A DNA stretch of 64,000 bases from Falsiroseomonas algicola (GCF_011040385.1 NZ_JAAIKB010000002.1:1-64000); one strand, 5' to 3'. Counted from the first letter of the stretch, positions 8,719-16,930 are shown. Notes: generated by a model from the letters alone, not told the origin. Translations and numbers: made by a program.

Positions 8719-8936
8719 CTCGCAGGGGGACGCTGTCCCCCTGCACCCCCTGCCAGGGTCCGGCGGGACCCTGGACCGCGAGGTTTTATCGGAAGGCGGG
8801 AGAGGGGCACCGCGGTCGCGCTGAACAAGCGCGCGCTCCGCGCCCCTCTCCCGCCTTCCGACCAATCTCATGGGTTCCGAGGGGCCGCTGCCCCTCGGCG
8901 GGGAGCGCGAGGGGCAGCGCCCCTCGCGAATCACGG
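8719..8936. repeat. Cluster of GC-rich palindromes between convergent genes
   Basis: Between the TTT receptor and the hydrolase lie several perfect hairpins. They include CAGGGGGAC/GTCCCCCTG, GGGTCC/GGACCC, and a long pair with 18-bp arms (GGAAGGCGGGAGAGGGGC at 8791-8808 and its complement at 8842-8859). GAGGGGC/GCCCCTC pairs follow near 8880-8930. Likely roles are bidirectional termination or a REP-like element; related CCAGGGGC palindromes recur at 48505-48525 and 51277-51295. Confidence 0.65.
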
Positions 8937-8950
8937 GCGCAACAGCGCCC

Positions 8951-9745
8951 TCACCGCCCGAGCCATTCCAGCAGCACCCGGTTGAAGTCGCCGGGCTTCT
9001 CGACATTCGGCAGATGGCGCGCGCCCTCCACCGCGATGAAGCGCCCATCCGGCACCAGGCGCGCGATCCGCTCGCCCTCCGCGGGCGGCACGGCGTGGTC
9101 ATCCTCCCCGCAGAGGATCAGGGCGGGGATGGAGAGTTGCGGCAGGCGGGCGACATGGCTGAAGGCCATGATGGCCTCGACGCAGCCCCCATAGCCCTCG
9201 GCCGTCGTGGCCTCGATGGTGCCGAGGATCTCCGCGAAGCGGGCCGGGTTTGCGGCCTGGAAGGCGGGCGTCAGCCAGCGTTCGATGGTCGCCTGCGCCA
9301 CCGGCCGCACCGACCCCGCCGCCCGCACCGCCGCCAGCCGCGGTCCCCAGATGGCATCCGCGTTGGGCAGCGATTCCGGCAGCGCGTCGCAGATGACGAT
9401 GCTGCGCAGCAGCCCCGGATGGTCCAGCGCCAGCGCCTGGCCGCTCATGCCGCCAAGCGAGAGGCCGACATAATCCACCGGGCCGAGGTCGAGCCGCCGC
9501 AGCACGAAGGCCAAATCGTCGCCCAGCAGCCGCATCGTGTAGGCGCCAGAGGTCGCCTGGCTCCCGCCATGGCCGCGCAACTCCACCCGCAGCACGCGGT
9601 ACCCGGCGGCAAGCAGCACCGGCACCTGTTCCGCCCAGAGGCCGTTATCGGCCGCGAGCGCATGCACGAGGCAAACGGTCCGCGCCCCGGGCTCGCCCAG
9701 CAGGTCGGCGGAGAGGGTGATGCCATCCGGCGTCTGGATCAGCAT
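8951..9745 (-). CDS. Alpha/beta hydrolase, enol-lactonase-like
   Basis: The 264-residue protein is an alpha/beta-hydrolase similar to 3-oxoadipate enol-lactonase (PcaD). It shows LVHALAADNGLW (oxyanion region), LRGHGGS, the nucleophile elbow GLSLGG with Ser, the acid in CGEDDHAVP, and the catalytic His in GARHLPNVEKP. The start at 9745 lies eight bases after the stop of the upstream TTT receptor on the same strand, so the two are an operon. A carboxylate receptor plus lactonase or esterase suggests uptake and hydrolysis of an organic acid derivative. The exact substrate is not deducible. Confidence 0.88.
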   Translation of the reverse strand: MLIQTPDGITLSADLLGEPGARTVCLVHALAADNGLWAEQVPVLLAAGYRVLRVELRGHGGSQATSGAYTMRLLGDDLAFVLRRLDLGPVDYVGLSLGGMSGQALALDHPGLLRSIVICDALPESLPNADAIWGPRLAAVRAAGSVRPVAQATIERWLTPAFQAANPARFAEILGTIEATTAEGYGGCVEAIMAFSHVARLPQLSIPALILCGEDDHAVPPAEGERIARLVPDGRFIAVEGARHLPNVEKPGDFNRVLLEWLGR

Positions 9746-9752
9746 GGGGGCC

Positions 9753-10715
9753 TCAGTCGATCTGGATGGCGATGGTGCGCACCACCTCGCGCCAGTTGCG
9801 CACCTCCTCCGCCACATAGGCGCGGGCCTGCTCCACATTGCCGCCGATCGGGTCGAAGCCCGCGGCCGCAAGCCGCTGCTGGAAGGCGGGCAGGGCCATG
9901 ACGCGGTTGATGTCGGCATTCACCCTGGCCAGCACCGCCGGCGGCACCGCGGCGGGGTAGAGCACCGCCACCCAGGCGACATCGATGATCGGCGCGAAGC
10001 CCGCCTCCTCCACCGTCGGCACGTCCAGCATCGTCGCGTTGCGGGTGGCGCTCGTCACCGCCAGGCCGCGCGCCTGCCGCCCCTGCACCTGCGACACGGC
10101 GGAGGGGAGGGAGGTCGCGACCATGTCCACGGTCCCCGCCAGCAGCGCCAGCATGGCCGGCCCCGCCCCGGTGAAGGGGATGTGCTGCGCATCCACGCCG
10201 CCCTCCCGCTTGAACAGCAGCTCGGCCGAGAGATGCGCCGCCACGCCCACGCCGGCGGTGCCGTAGTTGATCGGCCGGCGCTTCCCCAACTCCACCAGGT
10301 CCCGCAGCGTCCGCACCGGGCTGTCCGCCCGCACCACGAACAGGTTCGGCGTGCCGGCGACGACGCCCGCCACGGCGAATTCCTCCGGCCGGTAGCCGGG
10401 GGCGCGGGAGAGGCTCGGATTGATGGCGAAGGCGCCGGTGGTGACCAGCGCGGTGTAGCCATCCGCCGTGGCGCGCGCGATCTGCTGGGCCGCGACATTG
10501 CCGCCCGCACCGCCCCGGTTCTCCACCACCACGGGGTGGCGCCAGATCTCGCCGAGATACTCGCCCAGCATCCGGCCGATCAGGTCGGCGAAACCGCCGG
10601 GGGCGAAGGCCACGACGAAGCGCACGGGCCGTTCCGGCCAGGCGGGCTGCGCGACCGCCGCGCCGCCAAGCGGCAGGGTCAGGGCACTGCCCAGGATCAT
10701 GCGTCGTGTCGTCAT
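9753..10715 (-). CDS. TTT-family periplasmic solute receptor (Bug protein) 2
   Basis: The 320-residue receptor has a short signal peptide (MTTRRMILGSALTLPLGGAA) and the family motifs WPERPVRFVVAFAPGGFADLIGR, ENRGGAGGN, ATADGYTAL and HIPFTGAGPAM. GGAGGAAA is well placed before the ATG. It is the first gene of a two-gene unit with the downstream enol-lactonase-like hydrolase. No TctA or TctB permease is nearby. The ligand is probably a carboxylate, by family knowledge. Confidence 0.88.
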   Translation of the reverse strand: MTTRRMILGSALTLPLGGAAVAQPAWPERPVRFVVAFAPGGFADLIGRMLGEYLGEIWRHPVVVENRGGAGGNVAAQQIARATADGYTALVTTGAFAINPSLSRAPGYRPEEFAVAGVVAGTPNLFVVRADSPVRTLRDLVELGKRRPINYGTAGVGVAAHLSAELLFKREGGVDAQHIPFTGAGPAMLALLAGTVDMVATSLPSAVSQVQGRQARGLAVTSATRNATMLDVPTVEEAGFAPIIDVAWVAVLYPAAVPPAVLARVNADINRVMALPAFQQRLAAAGFDPIGGNVEQARAYVAEEVRNWREVVRTIAIQID

Positions 10716-10814
10716 GTGGGATTTCCTCCGGCAATGGCCCGCCTTTACGCAGCCGCACCAGCGCCGACAAGCCGAGGCTTGCGCCCGGCCGGCGGGATGC
10801 CGAATTCTGCCGGC

Positions 10815-11408
10815 ATGCGTCGTCTCCTTCTGCTGCCCCTGGCCCTGGTCGCCGCGCCGCTCGCGGCCCAACCGGCACCGCCCGCGGCCTCGCCGCCTGC
10901 CGGCCGGCCGAACCCCGCGGAGGCGCGCCGCGCCGAACTCGACCGGCTGTTCGAGGCGCTGAAGACCGCCCCCGACATCCAGGGCGGCCAGCTGGTGGAA
11001 ACCCGCATCCGCGCCCTCTGGGCCCAAGCCGCCTCTCCCGCCACCGGCCTCCTGCTCCGCCGCGGCATGCGCAACCTCCAGGGCAATGAGGCTGCGGAGG
11101 CGCTGGAGGATTTCGACGCCGCCCTGGTGCTCGACCCCGGCGCCGCCGATGCCTGGCTGCTGCGCGCCCGCGCCCAGGCGCGCCTCGGCGATCGCGTCGC
11201 GGCGGCCGGTGACCTGCGGGAGGCGCTGCGCCTCGAGCCCCGCCACTTCGGTGCGCTGCTTCAGCTTTCGGAGTTGCAGGAGGAAGCGGGCGACCTGGCC
11301 GGCGCGCTCCGCAGCCTGGATGCCGCGCTGGCGCTGCACCCGCGGATGCCGGGGGGGACGGAGCGGCGCCGGGAACTGGCGCGCCGGGCGGAGGGTGACG
11401 CCCTGTAG
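10815..11408 (+). CDS. Secreted tetratricopeptide-repeat protein
   Basis: This 197-residue protein has a signal peptide ending near PLAAQPAPP, a proline/alanine linker, and about three TPR units from residue 95 on (EALEDFDAALVLDPGAADAW, AAGDLREALRLEPRHFGALL, and ALRSLDAALALHPRMPG). TPR solenoids mediate protein-protein contact in the periplasm. It is divergent from TTT receptor 2. No specific partner is indicated. Confidence 0.85.
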   Translation: MRRLLLLPLALVAAPLAAQPAPPAASPPAGRPNPAEARRAELDRLFEALKTAPDIQGGQLVETRIRALWAQAASPATGLLLRRGMRNLQGNEAAEALEDFDAALVLDPGAADAWLLRARAQARLGDRVAAAGDLREALRLEPRHFGALLQLSELQEEAGDLAGALRSLDAALALHPRMPGGTERRRELARRAEGDAL

Positions 11409-11738
11409 GACCTACGCGGGGCACGAAAAACGCTGGCATGCCGGCGTTCGTTCCTGTTATGTTCCGATCACCATCGCCACTTCCCCCTCCTGCGATGGCC
11501 TGCCCTGCACCCTCTCCCCGCGACGCGGGGGGAGGGTCGCCGCCTGGGGGCTTTGCCGGCAGCGCTGGGTTCCGTTCTTCGGCTCCGAATCACGCACTAA
11601 ATGTGCTAAAAGTCCTAAATCGGCTAAATCCGCTGTAGCGTTCAGCCGGTGTCGCTTCTCTCCACGCCAGCGCAATCCGCGGATGGTCCCGGCGCGCCCG
11701 ATGGCGTCACATCCGGCCACCGACCTCCGGAGGCTCCC
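11409..11738 (+). other. Intergenic region with palindrome and nine-base repeat
   Basis: Upstream of ada lie a REP-like hairpin (CCCTCTCCCCGCG/CGCGGGGGGAGGG, about 11503-11532) and an AT-richer stretch, listed separately. A short open frame from 11438 runs through both but has no ribosome site and no sensible composition, so it is not called. Confidence 0.5.
11597..11640 (+). repeat. Nine-base tandem repeat upstream of ada
   Basis: CTAAATGTG, CTAAAAGTC, CTAAATCGG, CTAAATCCG and CTGTAGCG follow one another with an exact period of nine bases. The tract is much richer in A and T than its surroundings and ends about 100 bases before the ada start codon. It may be a cluster of regulator sites or a remnant of a repeat element; no known box matches. 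Confidence 0.6.
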
Positions 11739-12806
11739 ATGCCCGACGCCATGCCCGATCCCGATGCGCTGCGCTGGCAGGCCGTGCTGTCCCGCGATCC
11801 CGGCCTTGCCGGCGCACCCTTCCTCTACGCCGTCACGACCCAGGGCGTGTTCTGCAAGGCCGGCTGCCCCTCCCGCCCGCCGCTCCGCCGCAACACCCGC
11901 TTCTATGCCGATGCGGCGGCGGCGGAGGCCGATGGCTTCCGCGCCTGCAAGCGATGCGACCCCAAGGGCGACCGCGCCCGCCTGCACGCGGACGCCGTGG
12001 CCGCCGCCTGCGCCCTCATCGAGGAATCGGAGACCATCCCGAGCCTGGAGGCGCTGGCCGCCCGCGCCGGCTATGCCCGCCACCACTTTCTCCGGATGTT
12101 CCGGGACATCACCGGCGTGACGCCGCGATCCTATGCCGAGGGGGTGCGCGCCCGCCGCCTGCAATCCGCGCTCGCCACCGGGGAACGCGTGGCCGATGCC
12201 GTGGCCGGCGCCGGCTTCGGCAGCGAATCCCGCGTCTATGAGGATACCGCCCGGCACCTGGGCATGACTCCCGGCGCCGCGCGCCGCGGCGGGCAGGGGG
12301 AGGTGATCCGCATCGCCCGCGCCGACAGCGCCATGGGCCCGCTGCTGGTCGGCGCCACGCAGGCCGGCATCTGCTTCATCGGCTTCAACGAACCGCAGGA
12401 GGCGCTGGAGGGCGACCTCCGTGCCCGCTTCCCGCAGGCCCGCATCGAGGAAGCGCCCGAGGCGCTGGCCGACACCATCCGCCAGGTCGCCGCCTTCATC
12501 GAGGAACCGAAGGCCGCCCTCGCCTTGCCGCTCGACCTCCGCGGCACCGCCTTCCAGCGGCGGGTATGGCAGGCGCTGGTGGCGATCCCGCTGGGCGAAA
12601 CCCGCACCTATTCGGGCCTGGCCGCCGAGATGGGCGCCCCGGCGGCCACGCGAGCCGTCGCCCGGGCCTGCGCGCGCAACCCGGTCTCCCTCGTCGTCCC
12701 CTGCCACCGGGTGGTCGGCGCCAGCGGCGACCTCACGGGCTATCGCTGGGGCGTGCCCCGCAAGGCCGCGCTGCTGGCGGCGGAGAAGCGCGCGCGGCGC
12801 GGCTAG
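11739..12806 (+). CDS. ada: Ada: methylphosphotriester/O6-methylguanine repair and regulator
   Basis: The 355-residue protein has all parts of Ada. The N-terminal zinc domain carries Cys39 and Cys43 (FCKAGCPSRPP) and Cys70 and Cys73 (ACKRCDP). An AraC-type helix-turn-helix spans roughly residues 85-185 (ARHHFLRMFRDITGVTPRSY). The C-terminal methyltransferase domain has the acceptor site PCHRVVG near residue 322. It removes methyl groups from phosphotriesters and O6-methylguanine and activates the adaptive response. The start at 11739 has GGAGG five bases upstream. The final bases overlap the stop of the convergent gene at 12803. Confidence 0.95.
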   Translation: MPDAMPDPDALRWQAVLSRDPGLAGAPFLYAVTTQGVFCKAGCPSRPPLRRNTRFYADAAAAEADGFRACKRCDPKGDRARLHADAVAAACALIEESETIPSLEALAARAGYARHHFLRMFRDITGVTPRSYAEGVRARRLQSALATGERVADAVAGAGFGSESRVYEDTARHLGMTPGAARRGGQGEVIRIARADSAMGPLLVGATQAGICFIGFNEPQEALEGDLRARFPQARIEEAPEALADTIRQVAAFIEEPKAALALPLDLRGTAFQRRVWQALVAIPLGETRTYSGLAAEMGAPAATRAVARACARNPVSLVVPCHRVVGASGDLTGYRWGVPRKAALLAAEKRARRG

Positions 12807-13225
12807 TTCGGCGCGGGCGCGGGCGCCGGGGCGGGCGCGGCTGGCGCGGCCGTGGCGGGCGCGGGATCTCGCGGCACCAGGCGCTCCCGCGCATTGGCCG
12901 GCGCGCCGACGATGGTCCACTCCCCATCCATGCTGCCATCCGGATTCAGCGTGTAGATGCCGAGCCCCGGGCGCTGGGACAGCCCATAGGCAACCGCGAT
13001 GGTCCGGCCGGAGGCGAAGCCGACCCCTTCCACCACCTGGCCGGAGATGCGCCAGGCAATGACGAAGGACGAAAGCCCGGCCGCCCGGATCTGTGCCTGC
13101 CCCGTGTAGGGGGTGCCATCCAGGTTCGTCCCTGTCACGTCATACAGCCCTGCACGTTGGGCCGCTGCCGGGCTGGCCATGGCGGCAAGGATCGGCAGCG
13201 CGAGGGCGAGGCGGCGGGCGTTCAT
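12803..13225 (-). CDS. Small secreted protein, beta-rich domain (paralogue 2)
   Basis: The 140-residue protein has a signal peptide ending at SPAAAQ and a domain that parallels the protein at 1286-1645 (QRAGLYDVTGTNLDG, YTGQAQI, WRISGQVVEGVG, AVAYG, NPDGSMDGEWTIVG). It adds a C-terminal alanine/proline tail (APAPAPAPAPN). Function is unknown. The ribosome site is weak (GGAGCCACGCCG before the ATG). It lies between ada, with which it overlaps tail to tail, and pyruvate kinase. Confidence 0.8.
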   Translation of the reverse strand: MNARRLALALPILAAMASPAAAQRAGLYDVTGTNLDGTPYTGQAQIRAAGLSSFVIAWRISGQVVEGVGFASGRTIAVAYGLSQRPGLGIYTLNPDGSMDGEWTIVGAPANARERLVPRDPAPATAAPAAPAPAPAPAPN

Positions 13226-13288
13226 CGGCGTGGCTCCTGGCAGGCGGGGCGCAGGGAAGGCGCGCCGCCCGCTGGCGTCAAGCCGGCT

Positions 13289-14947
13289 CTACTTGACGAT
13301 CGCGACGCGCAGCGCGTTGGTCGTGCCCGGCGTGCCGAAGGGCACGCCCGCCGTCACCACCACCTCGTCCCCATGCTTCGCGAAGCCTTCCTGGCTGGCG
13401 GCGCGGATCGCCTTGGCGACCATGTCCGTCATCGAATGCGGCTCCACCGAGGCCAGCGGATGCACCCCCCACACCACCGCCATGCGGCGCGAGGTCTGGA
13501 GCGAGGAGGTGAGGCCGAGGATCGGGCAGGACGGCCGCTCCCGCGCCACGCGGAGCGTGGTGGAACCGGTGGAGGTGAAGGTCGCGATCACCTCCGCCTC
13601 GATGGTCTGCGCCACCTGGCGGGCCGCGGCGGCGATGGCGCCGGCGCTGGTCTTCTCGGGCGCCGGGCGTTCCGCATCGGTCAGCGTCCGCCAGCCCGGG
13701 TCACTCTCCACCCGCGCGATGATGCGGTCCATGATGTTCACGGCCTCATAGGGGAACTGCCCGGCCGCCGTCTCGGCGGAGAGCATCACCGCATCGGCGC
13801 CATCGAACACCGCCGTCGCGACATCCGAGGCCTCCGCCCTTGTGGGGGAGGGGGCGGTGATCATGCTCTCCAGCATCTGGGTCGCCACCACCACCGGCTT
13901 GCCGGCGGCGCGGGCGGTGCGGACGATGCGCTTCTGGATCAGCGGCACCTCCTCCGGCGGGCATTCCACGCCGAGGTCGCCGCGCGCCACCATCACGCAA
14001 TCCGCCAGCGACACGATGGCGTCGAGGTTCTCGACCGCCTGCGGCTTCTCCATCTTGACCATGATCCAGGCCCGCCCGGCCGCGATCTGCTTGGCCTCGA
14101 TCACGTCCTCCGGCCGCTGCACGAAGCTGAGGCCGATGTATTCGACGCCCTGCTCGAGCACGAAGTCGAGGTCCGCGCGGTCCTTCTCCGTCAGGGCGGG
14201 GATCGGCAGCACCACGTCCGGCACGTTCACGCCCTTGCGGTCGGACAGCGCGCCGCCGACGACCACTTCCGTCTCCAGGTGGTCCTCCCGCTTGTGCAGC
14301 ACCCGCAGCCGCAGCTTGCCGTCATCCAGCAGCAGCGTGGTGCCGATGCCGGCGGCCTCGATGATCTCGGGATGCGGCAGCTGCACGCGTCGGACATCGC
14401 CGGGGTTGGGGCTGAGGTCGAGGCGGAACTTCTGCCCCGTCTGCAACTGCACCCGCCCGCCCTGGAACTTGCCGACCCTGAGCTTCGGGCCCTGGACGTC
14501 GGCCAGGATGCCGATCGGGCGATCGACCTTCTGCTCCAGCGCCCGGATGATGGCGATGCGCTCCGCATGATCGGCGTGGGAGCCGTGGGAGAAGTTCAGC
14601 CGGAACACGTCGGCCCCCGCGCGGAACAGCCGCTCGATCACCTCGGCGGAGGACGAGGCCGGCCCCAGCGTCGCGATGATCTTCGTCCGGCGCCGGCGTC
14701 GCAGCGGGATCCGTTGGGCCATGACTCTCGAAAATCCTTCGCGGCGTGGGGACTCGGGCAGCACCTCCGGCACATCGGACCGGATGGTGGTGGGCGGCAC
14801 GCCAAGCGCACGCGCCACTTCGGCAACGCGGTCATCCGGCACGCGCTTCCATTGGGAAACGGCGGCGGTGGAGATGCCGAGGGCGGTGGCGATACGGGTG
14901 ACGGCGCCCCGCTGGGTCAGCAGGGCTTCGAGGGCTGGGTCGCGCAT
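13289..14947 (-). CDS. pyk: Pyruvate kinase with N-terminal helix-turn-helix
   Basis: The frame encodes 552 residues; pyruvate kinases usually have about 470-480. The enzyme part starts near Met76 (RRRRTKIIATLGPAS) and contains LNFSHGSHADH, MVKMEKPQAVENLD, the signature MVARGDLGVE, TQMLESMI and SAETAAGQFPYEAV. It converts phosphoenolpyruvate and ADP to pyruvate and ATP. Residues 1-65 form a Cro/YdaS-like helix-turn-helix (VTRIATALGISTAAVSQWK, then RVAEVARALGV and IRSDVPE), joined in frame without a stop. An internal start at Met76 (AAGGA about ten bases upstream) could yield enzyme alone. A tailored operator lies in the promoter, supporting DNA binding by the N-terminus. Confidence 0.9.
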   Translation of the reverse strand: MRDPALEALLTQRGAVTRIATALGISTAAVSQWKRVPDDRVAEVARALGVPPTTIRSDVPEVLPESPRREGFSRVMAQRIPLRRRRRTKIIATLGPASSSAEVIERLFRAGADVFRLNFSHGSHADHAERIAIIRALEQKVDRPIGILADVQGPKLRVGKFQGGRVQLQTGQKFRLDLSPNPGDVRRVQLPHPEIIEAAGIGTTLLLDDGKLRLRVLHKREDHLETEVVVGGALSDRKGVNVPDVVLPIPALTEKDRADLDFVLEQGVEYIGLSFVQRPEDVIEAKQIAAGRAWIMVKMEKPQAVENLDAIVSLADCVMVARGDLGVECPPEEVPLIQKRIVRTARAAGKPVVVATQMLESMITAPSPTRAEASDVATAVFDGADAVMLSAETAAGQFPYEAVNIMDRIIARVESDPGWRTLTDAERPAPEKTSAGAIAAAARQVAQTIEAEVIATFTSTGSTTLRVARERPSCPILGLTSSLQTSRRMAVVWGVHPLASVEPHSMTDMVAKAIRAASQEGFAKHGDEVVVTAGVPFGTPGTTNALRVAIVK

Positions 14948-14955
14948 GGGCTTAC

Positions 14956-15017
14956 CTTAAGTCATCTAAGCCAACTACGCCAGTTTCGGATTGTAGCTTA
15001 GTTTACTTAAGTGTCGG
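14956..15017 (-). promoter_or_regulatory. Promoter and inverted 16-mer operators of the HTH-pyruvate kinase gene
   Basis: On the minus strand, -35 CCGACA (15012-15017) and -10 TACAAT (14990-14995) are 16 bases apart. The spacer is exactly GCTTAGTTTACTTAAG (14996-15011). A second copy, GCTTAGATGACTTAAG read on the same minus-strand sense as an inverted partner (14956-14971), matches 14 of 16 bases and lies just before the start codon. The two centres are 40 bp apart, about four helical turns. This is the layout of an autorepressed promoter. Confidence 0.7.
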
Positions 15018-15196
15018 TCCGGGCGCGTCGCGGTGTGTTACAAGGCGGCCACCCCGCCCTGTGTCCAATTCGCCACACCCCTCCCGAATCATTTTTCGCC
15101 TTGGCGACTTTTCCCGGGAACCGCGTTGGGACCAGCGGACACGGTGGCTCGCAAGGCCGCTGGCCAGCCCGTCCGGCCTTCCCTCGGAGAGATGTT

Positions 15197-16318
15197 ATGA
15201 GCCTCAGGAAAACCCTCCTCGCCACCACGCTGCTGGCGCTGCCCTTCACGGCGGCCCAGGCCCAGCAGGTGAATGGCCTCTATATCGGCGCTGGCGCCGG
15301 CGTGAACTGGCTGCAGGATGCAGACCTCTCGGCGACCGGCCAGCTCGGCCAGTCCCTCGCCGCCAGCGGCCGCAGCACCCGCGGCGACATCTCCTTCGAC
15401 ATGGGCTGGGTCGGCGTGGTCAGCCTCGGCTACGGCTTCGGCAACGGCGTGCGGGCCGAGATCGAGGGCAGCTACCGCGAGAACGAGGTCGACCAGATCA
15501 GCGGCTTCGGCGGCACGACGAACGCCACGGGCAAGGCGCGCAGCTACGGCGTGATGGCCAATGCGCTGTACGATTTCGACCTCGGCCTGAACTTCGGCGG
15601 CTTCTCCTTCCAGCCTTATGTCGGCGTCGGCGCCGGCTATGTCTGGCGCGAGTTCGACAACGTCCGCGCCAATGTCCTGGGCGGCCAGGTCCGCACCGAT
15701 GGCACCGATGGCCGCTTCGCCTACCAGGCGATCGCCGGCGCCTCCGTGCCGCTGACCGCCTGGGCCCCGGGCCTGGCGTTCACGGCGGAATACCGCTTCA
15801 TGGGCACGCTGGAGCACAAGCTCGACACCAGCAGCGGCGGTGGTTCCTTCACGGTCTCCCGCGGCGACACGCGCAGCGAGAACTACAACCACTCCATCCT
15901 GCTCGGCATCCGCTACGCCTTCGGCCAGACGCCGCCGCCGCCCCCGGTCGTGGCCCCGGCCGCGCCCGTCGTGCAGGCGCCCGCGCCCGCGCGCACCTAC
16001 CTGGTGTTCTTCGACTTCGACCGCGCCGACCTGACGGACCGTGCCCGCCAGATCATCGCGGACGCCGCGCAGAACTCCACGCGCGTCCAGACCACGCGGA
16101 TCGAGGTGGCCGGCCACGCCGACCGCGCCGGCACGCCGCAGTACAACCAGCGCCTGTCCGAGCGTCGCGCGGCGGCGGTGGCGAGCGAGCTGGAGCGCCA
16201 GGGCGTTGCCCGCGGCAACATCAGCGTCCAGGCCTTCGGCGAGAGCCGTCCGCTGGTCGCGACGGCCGACGGCGTGCGCGAGCCGCAGAACCGCCGCGTC
16301 GAGATCGTGCTCCGCTGA
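15197..16318 (+). CDS. OmpA-like outer membrane protein
   Basis: The 373-residue protein has a signal peptide (MSLRKTLLATTLLALPFTAAQAQ), an eight-strand-type beta barrel over residues 25-245 (GLYIGAGAGVNWL, VVSLGYGFGNG, YVGVGAGYVWR, ending GIRYAFG), a proline-rich hinge (PPPPPVVAPAAP) and a C-terminal OmpA/peptidoglycan-binding domain with VFFDFDRADLT, VAGHADRAGTPQYNQRLSERRA and NRRVEIVL. It should anchor the outer membrane to peptidoglycan. GGAGAG precedes the ATG. It is divergent from pyruvate kinase and ends in a strong terminator. Confidence 0.93.
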   Translation: MSLRKTLLATTLLALPFTAAQAQQVNGLYIGAGAGVNWLQDADLSATGQLGQSLAASGRSTRGDISFDMGWVGVVSLGYGFGNGVRAEIEGSYRENEVDQISGFGGTTNATGKARSYGVMANALYDFDLGLNFGGFSFQPYVGVGAGYVWREFDNVRANVLGGQVRTDGTDGRFAYQAIAGASVPLTAWAPGLAFTAEYRFMGTLEHKLDTSSGGGSFTVSRGDTRSENYNHSILLGIRYAFGQTPPPPPVVAPAAPVVQAPAPARTYLVFFDFDRADLTDRARQIIADAAQNSTRVQTTRIEVAGHADRAGTPQYNQRLSERRAAAVASELERQGVARGNISVQAFGESRPLVATADGVREPQNRRVEIVLR

Positions 16319-16344
16319 TCTCGCCCGCAACGGCGTGACGAAGG

Positions 16345-16370
16345 CGGCCGGGGGAGCGATCCCCCGGCCG
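16345..16370. terminator. Bidirectional terminator after the OmpA-like gene
   Basis: An 11-bp perfect stem (CGGCCGGGGGA with its complement) closes a GCGA tetraloop and is followed by TTCTCGT. It lies between the OmpA-like gene and the convergent DoxX-like gene. Confidence 0.8.
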
Positions 16371-16378
16371 TTCTCGTA

Positions 16379-16831
16379 TCAGGCCCGGACGACGCCGCGT
16401 TCCAGGCTCGGCCAGAGCAGGAAGACCCGCCCATAGGCTGCGTATTCCCGCTTCCAGGCCTGCGCGGCGAGCGCGAGGGAAGCCACGCCCCAGAAGGCGA
16501 TGTATTCGACGCCCCCGAAATTCCACAGCCACACCGGGCCCTTGGTCATCACCACCGCATAGCCCGCGAGCGCCATGACGAAGGCGGAGACGAGCCCCAT
16601 CCACTTGACCTGGATGTTGAGGGTCAGCGCCACCGCGCAGGCCAGTTCCGCCGCGATCGCCAGCCACACCCAGAGCATCGGCGGGTGGAAGCCGATCCGC
16701 CCGAACAGCCCCGCCGCGCCCTCCAGCCCGTTCACCTTGAACAGCGCATGCGGCACGTAGAACAGCCCGGCCATCAGCCGCACGGCGACGGCGGGATCGG
16801 TCACGTCGAACTCGGATTTGTCGAAAGCCAT
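16379..16831 (-). CDS. DoxX-like membrane protein
   Basis: The 150-residue protein has about four hydrophobic segments (VRLMAGLFYVPHALFK, MLWVWLAIAAELACAVALTL, GLVSAFVMALAGYAVVM, YIAFWGVASLALAAQAW) and matches the DoxX/SURF4-like fold of small quinone-associated membrane proteins. GAGGAGG is well placed before the ATG at 16831. A perfect FNR-type palindrome lies about 90 bases upstream, suggesting oxygen-dependent control. The exact biochemical role is unknown. Confidence 0.75.
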   Translation of the reverse strand: MAFDKSEFDVTDPAVAVRLMAGLFYVPHALFKVNGLEGAAGLFGRIGFHPPMLWVWLAIAAELACAVALTLNIQVKWMGLVSAFVMALAGYAVVMTKGPVWLWNFGGVEYIAFWGVASLALAAQAWKREYAAYGRVFLLWPSLERGVVRA

Positions 16832-16916
16832 GGTTGCCTCCTCGGGCATCCCGGCGGCCCCTGAATCGGGAGCGCCTTCCATGGCCGAACCTTGCCCGCA
16901 CGGAAGCTTCGCGGGC

Positions 16917-16930
16917 TTGATGCGGATCAA
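16917..16930 (-). promoter_or_regulatory. FNR/Anr-type box
   Basis: TTGATGCGGATCAA is a perfect TTGAT-N4-ATCAA palindrome, the consensus of FNR, Anr and FixK-type regulators. It lies 86-99 bases upstream of the DoxX-like start codon and downstream of the cupin gene, so it most likely controls the former. Confidence 0.7.

Noticed and set aside
11438-11638. A 66-residue frame upstream of ada
   Set aside because: It runs through a REP-like hairpin and the nine-base repeat, giving artificial LNxL periods, with no ribosome site.
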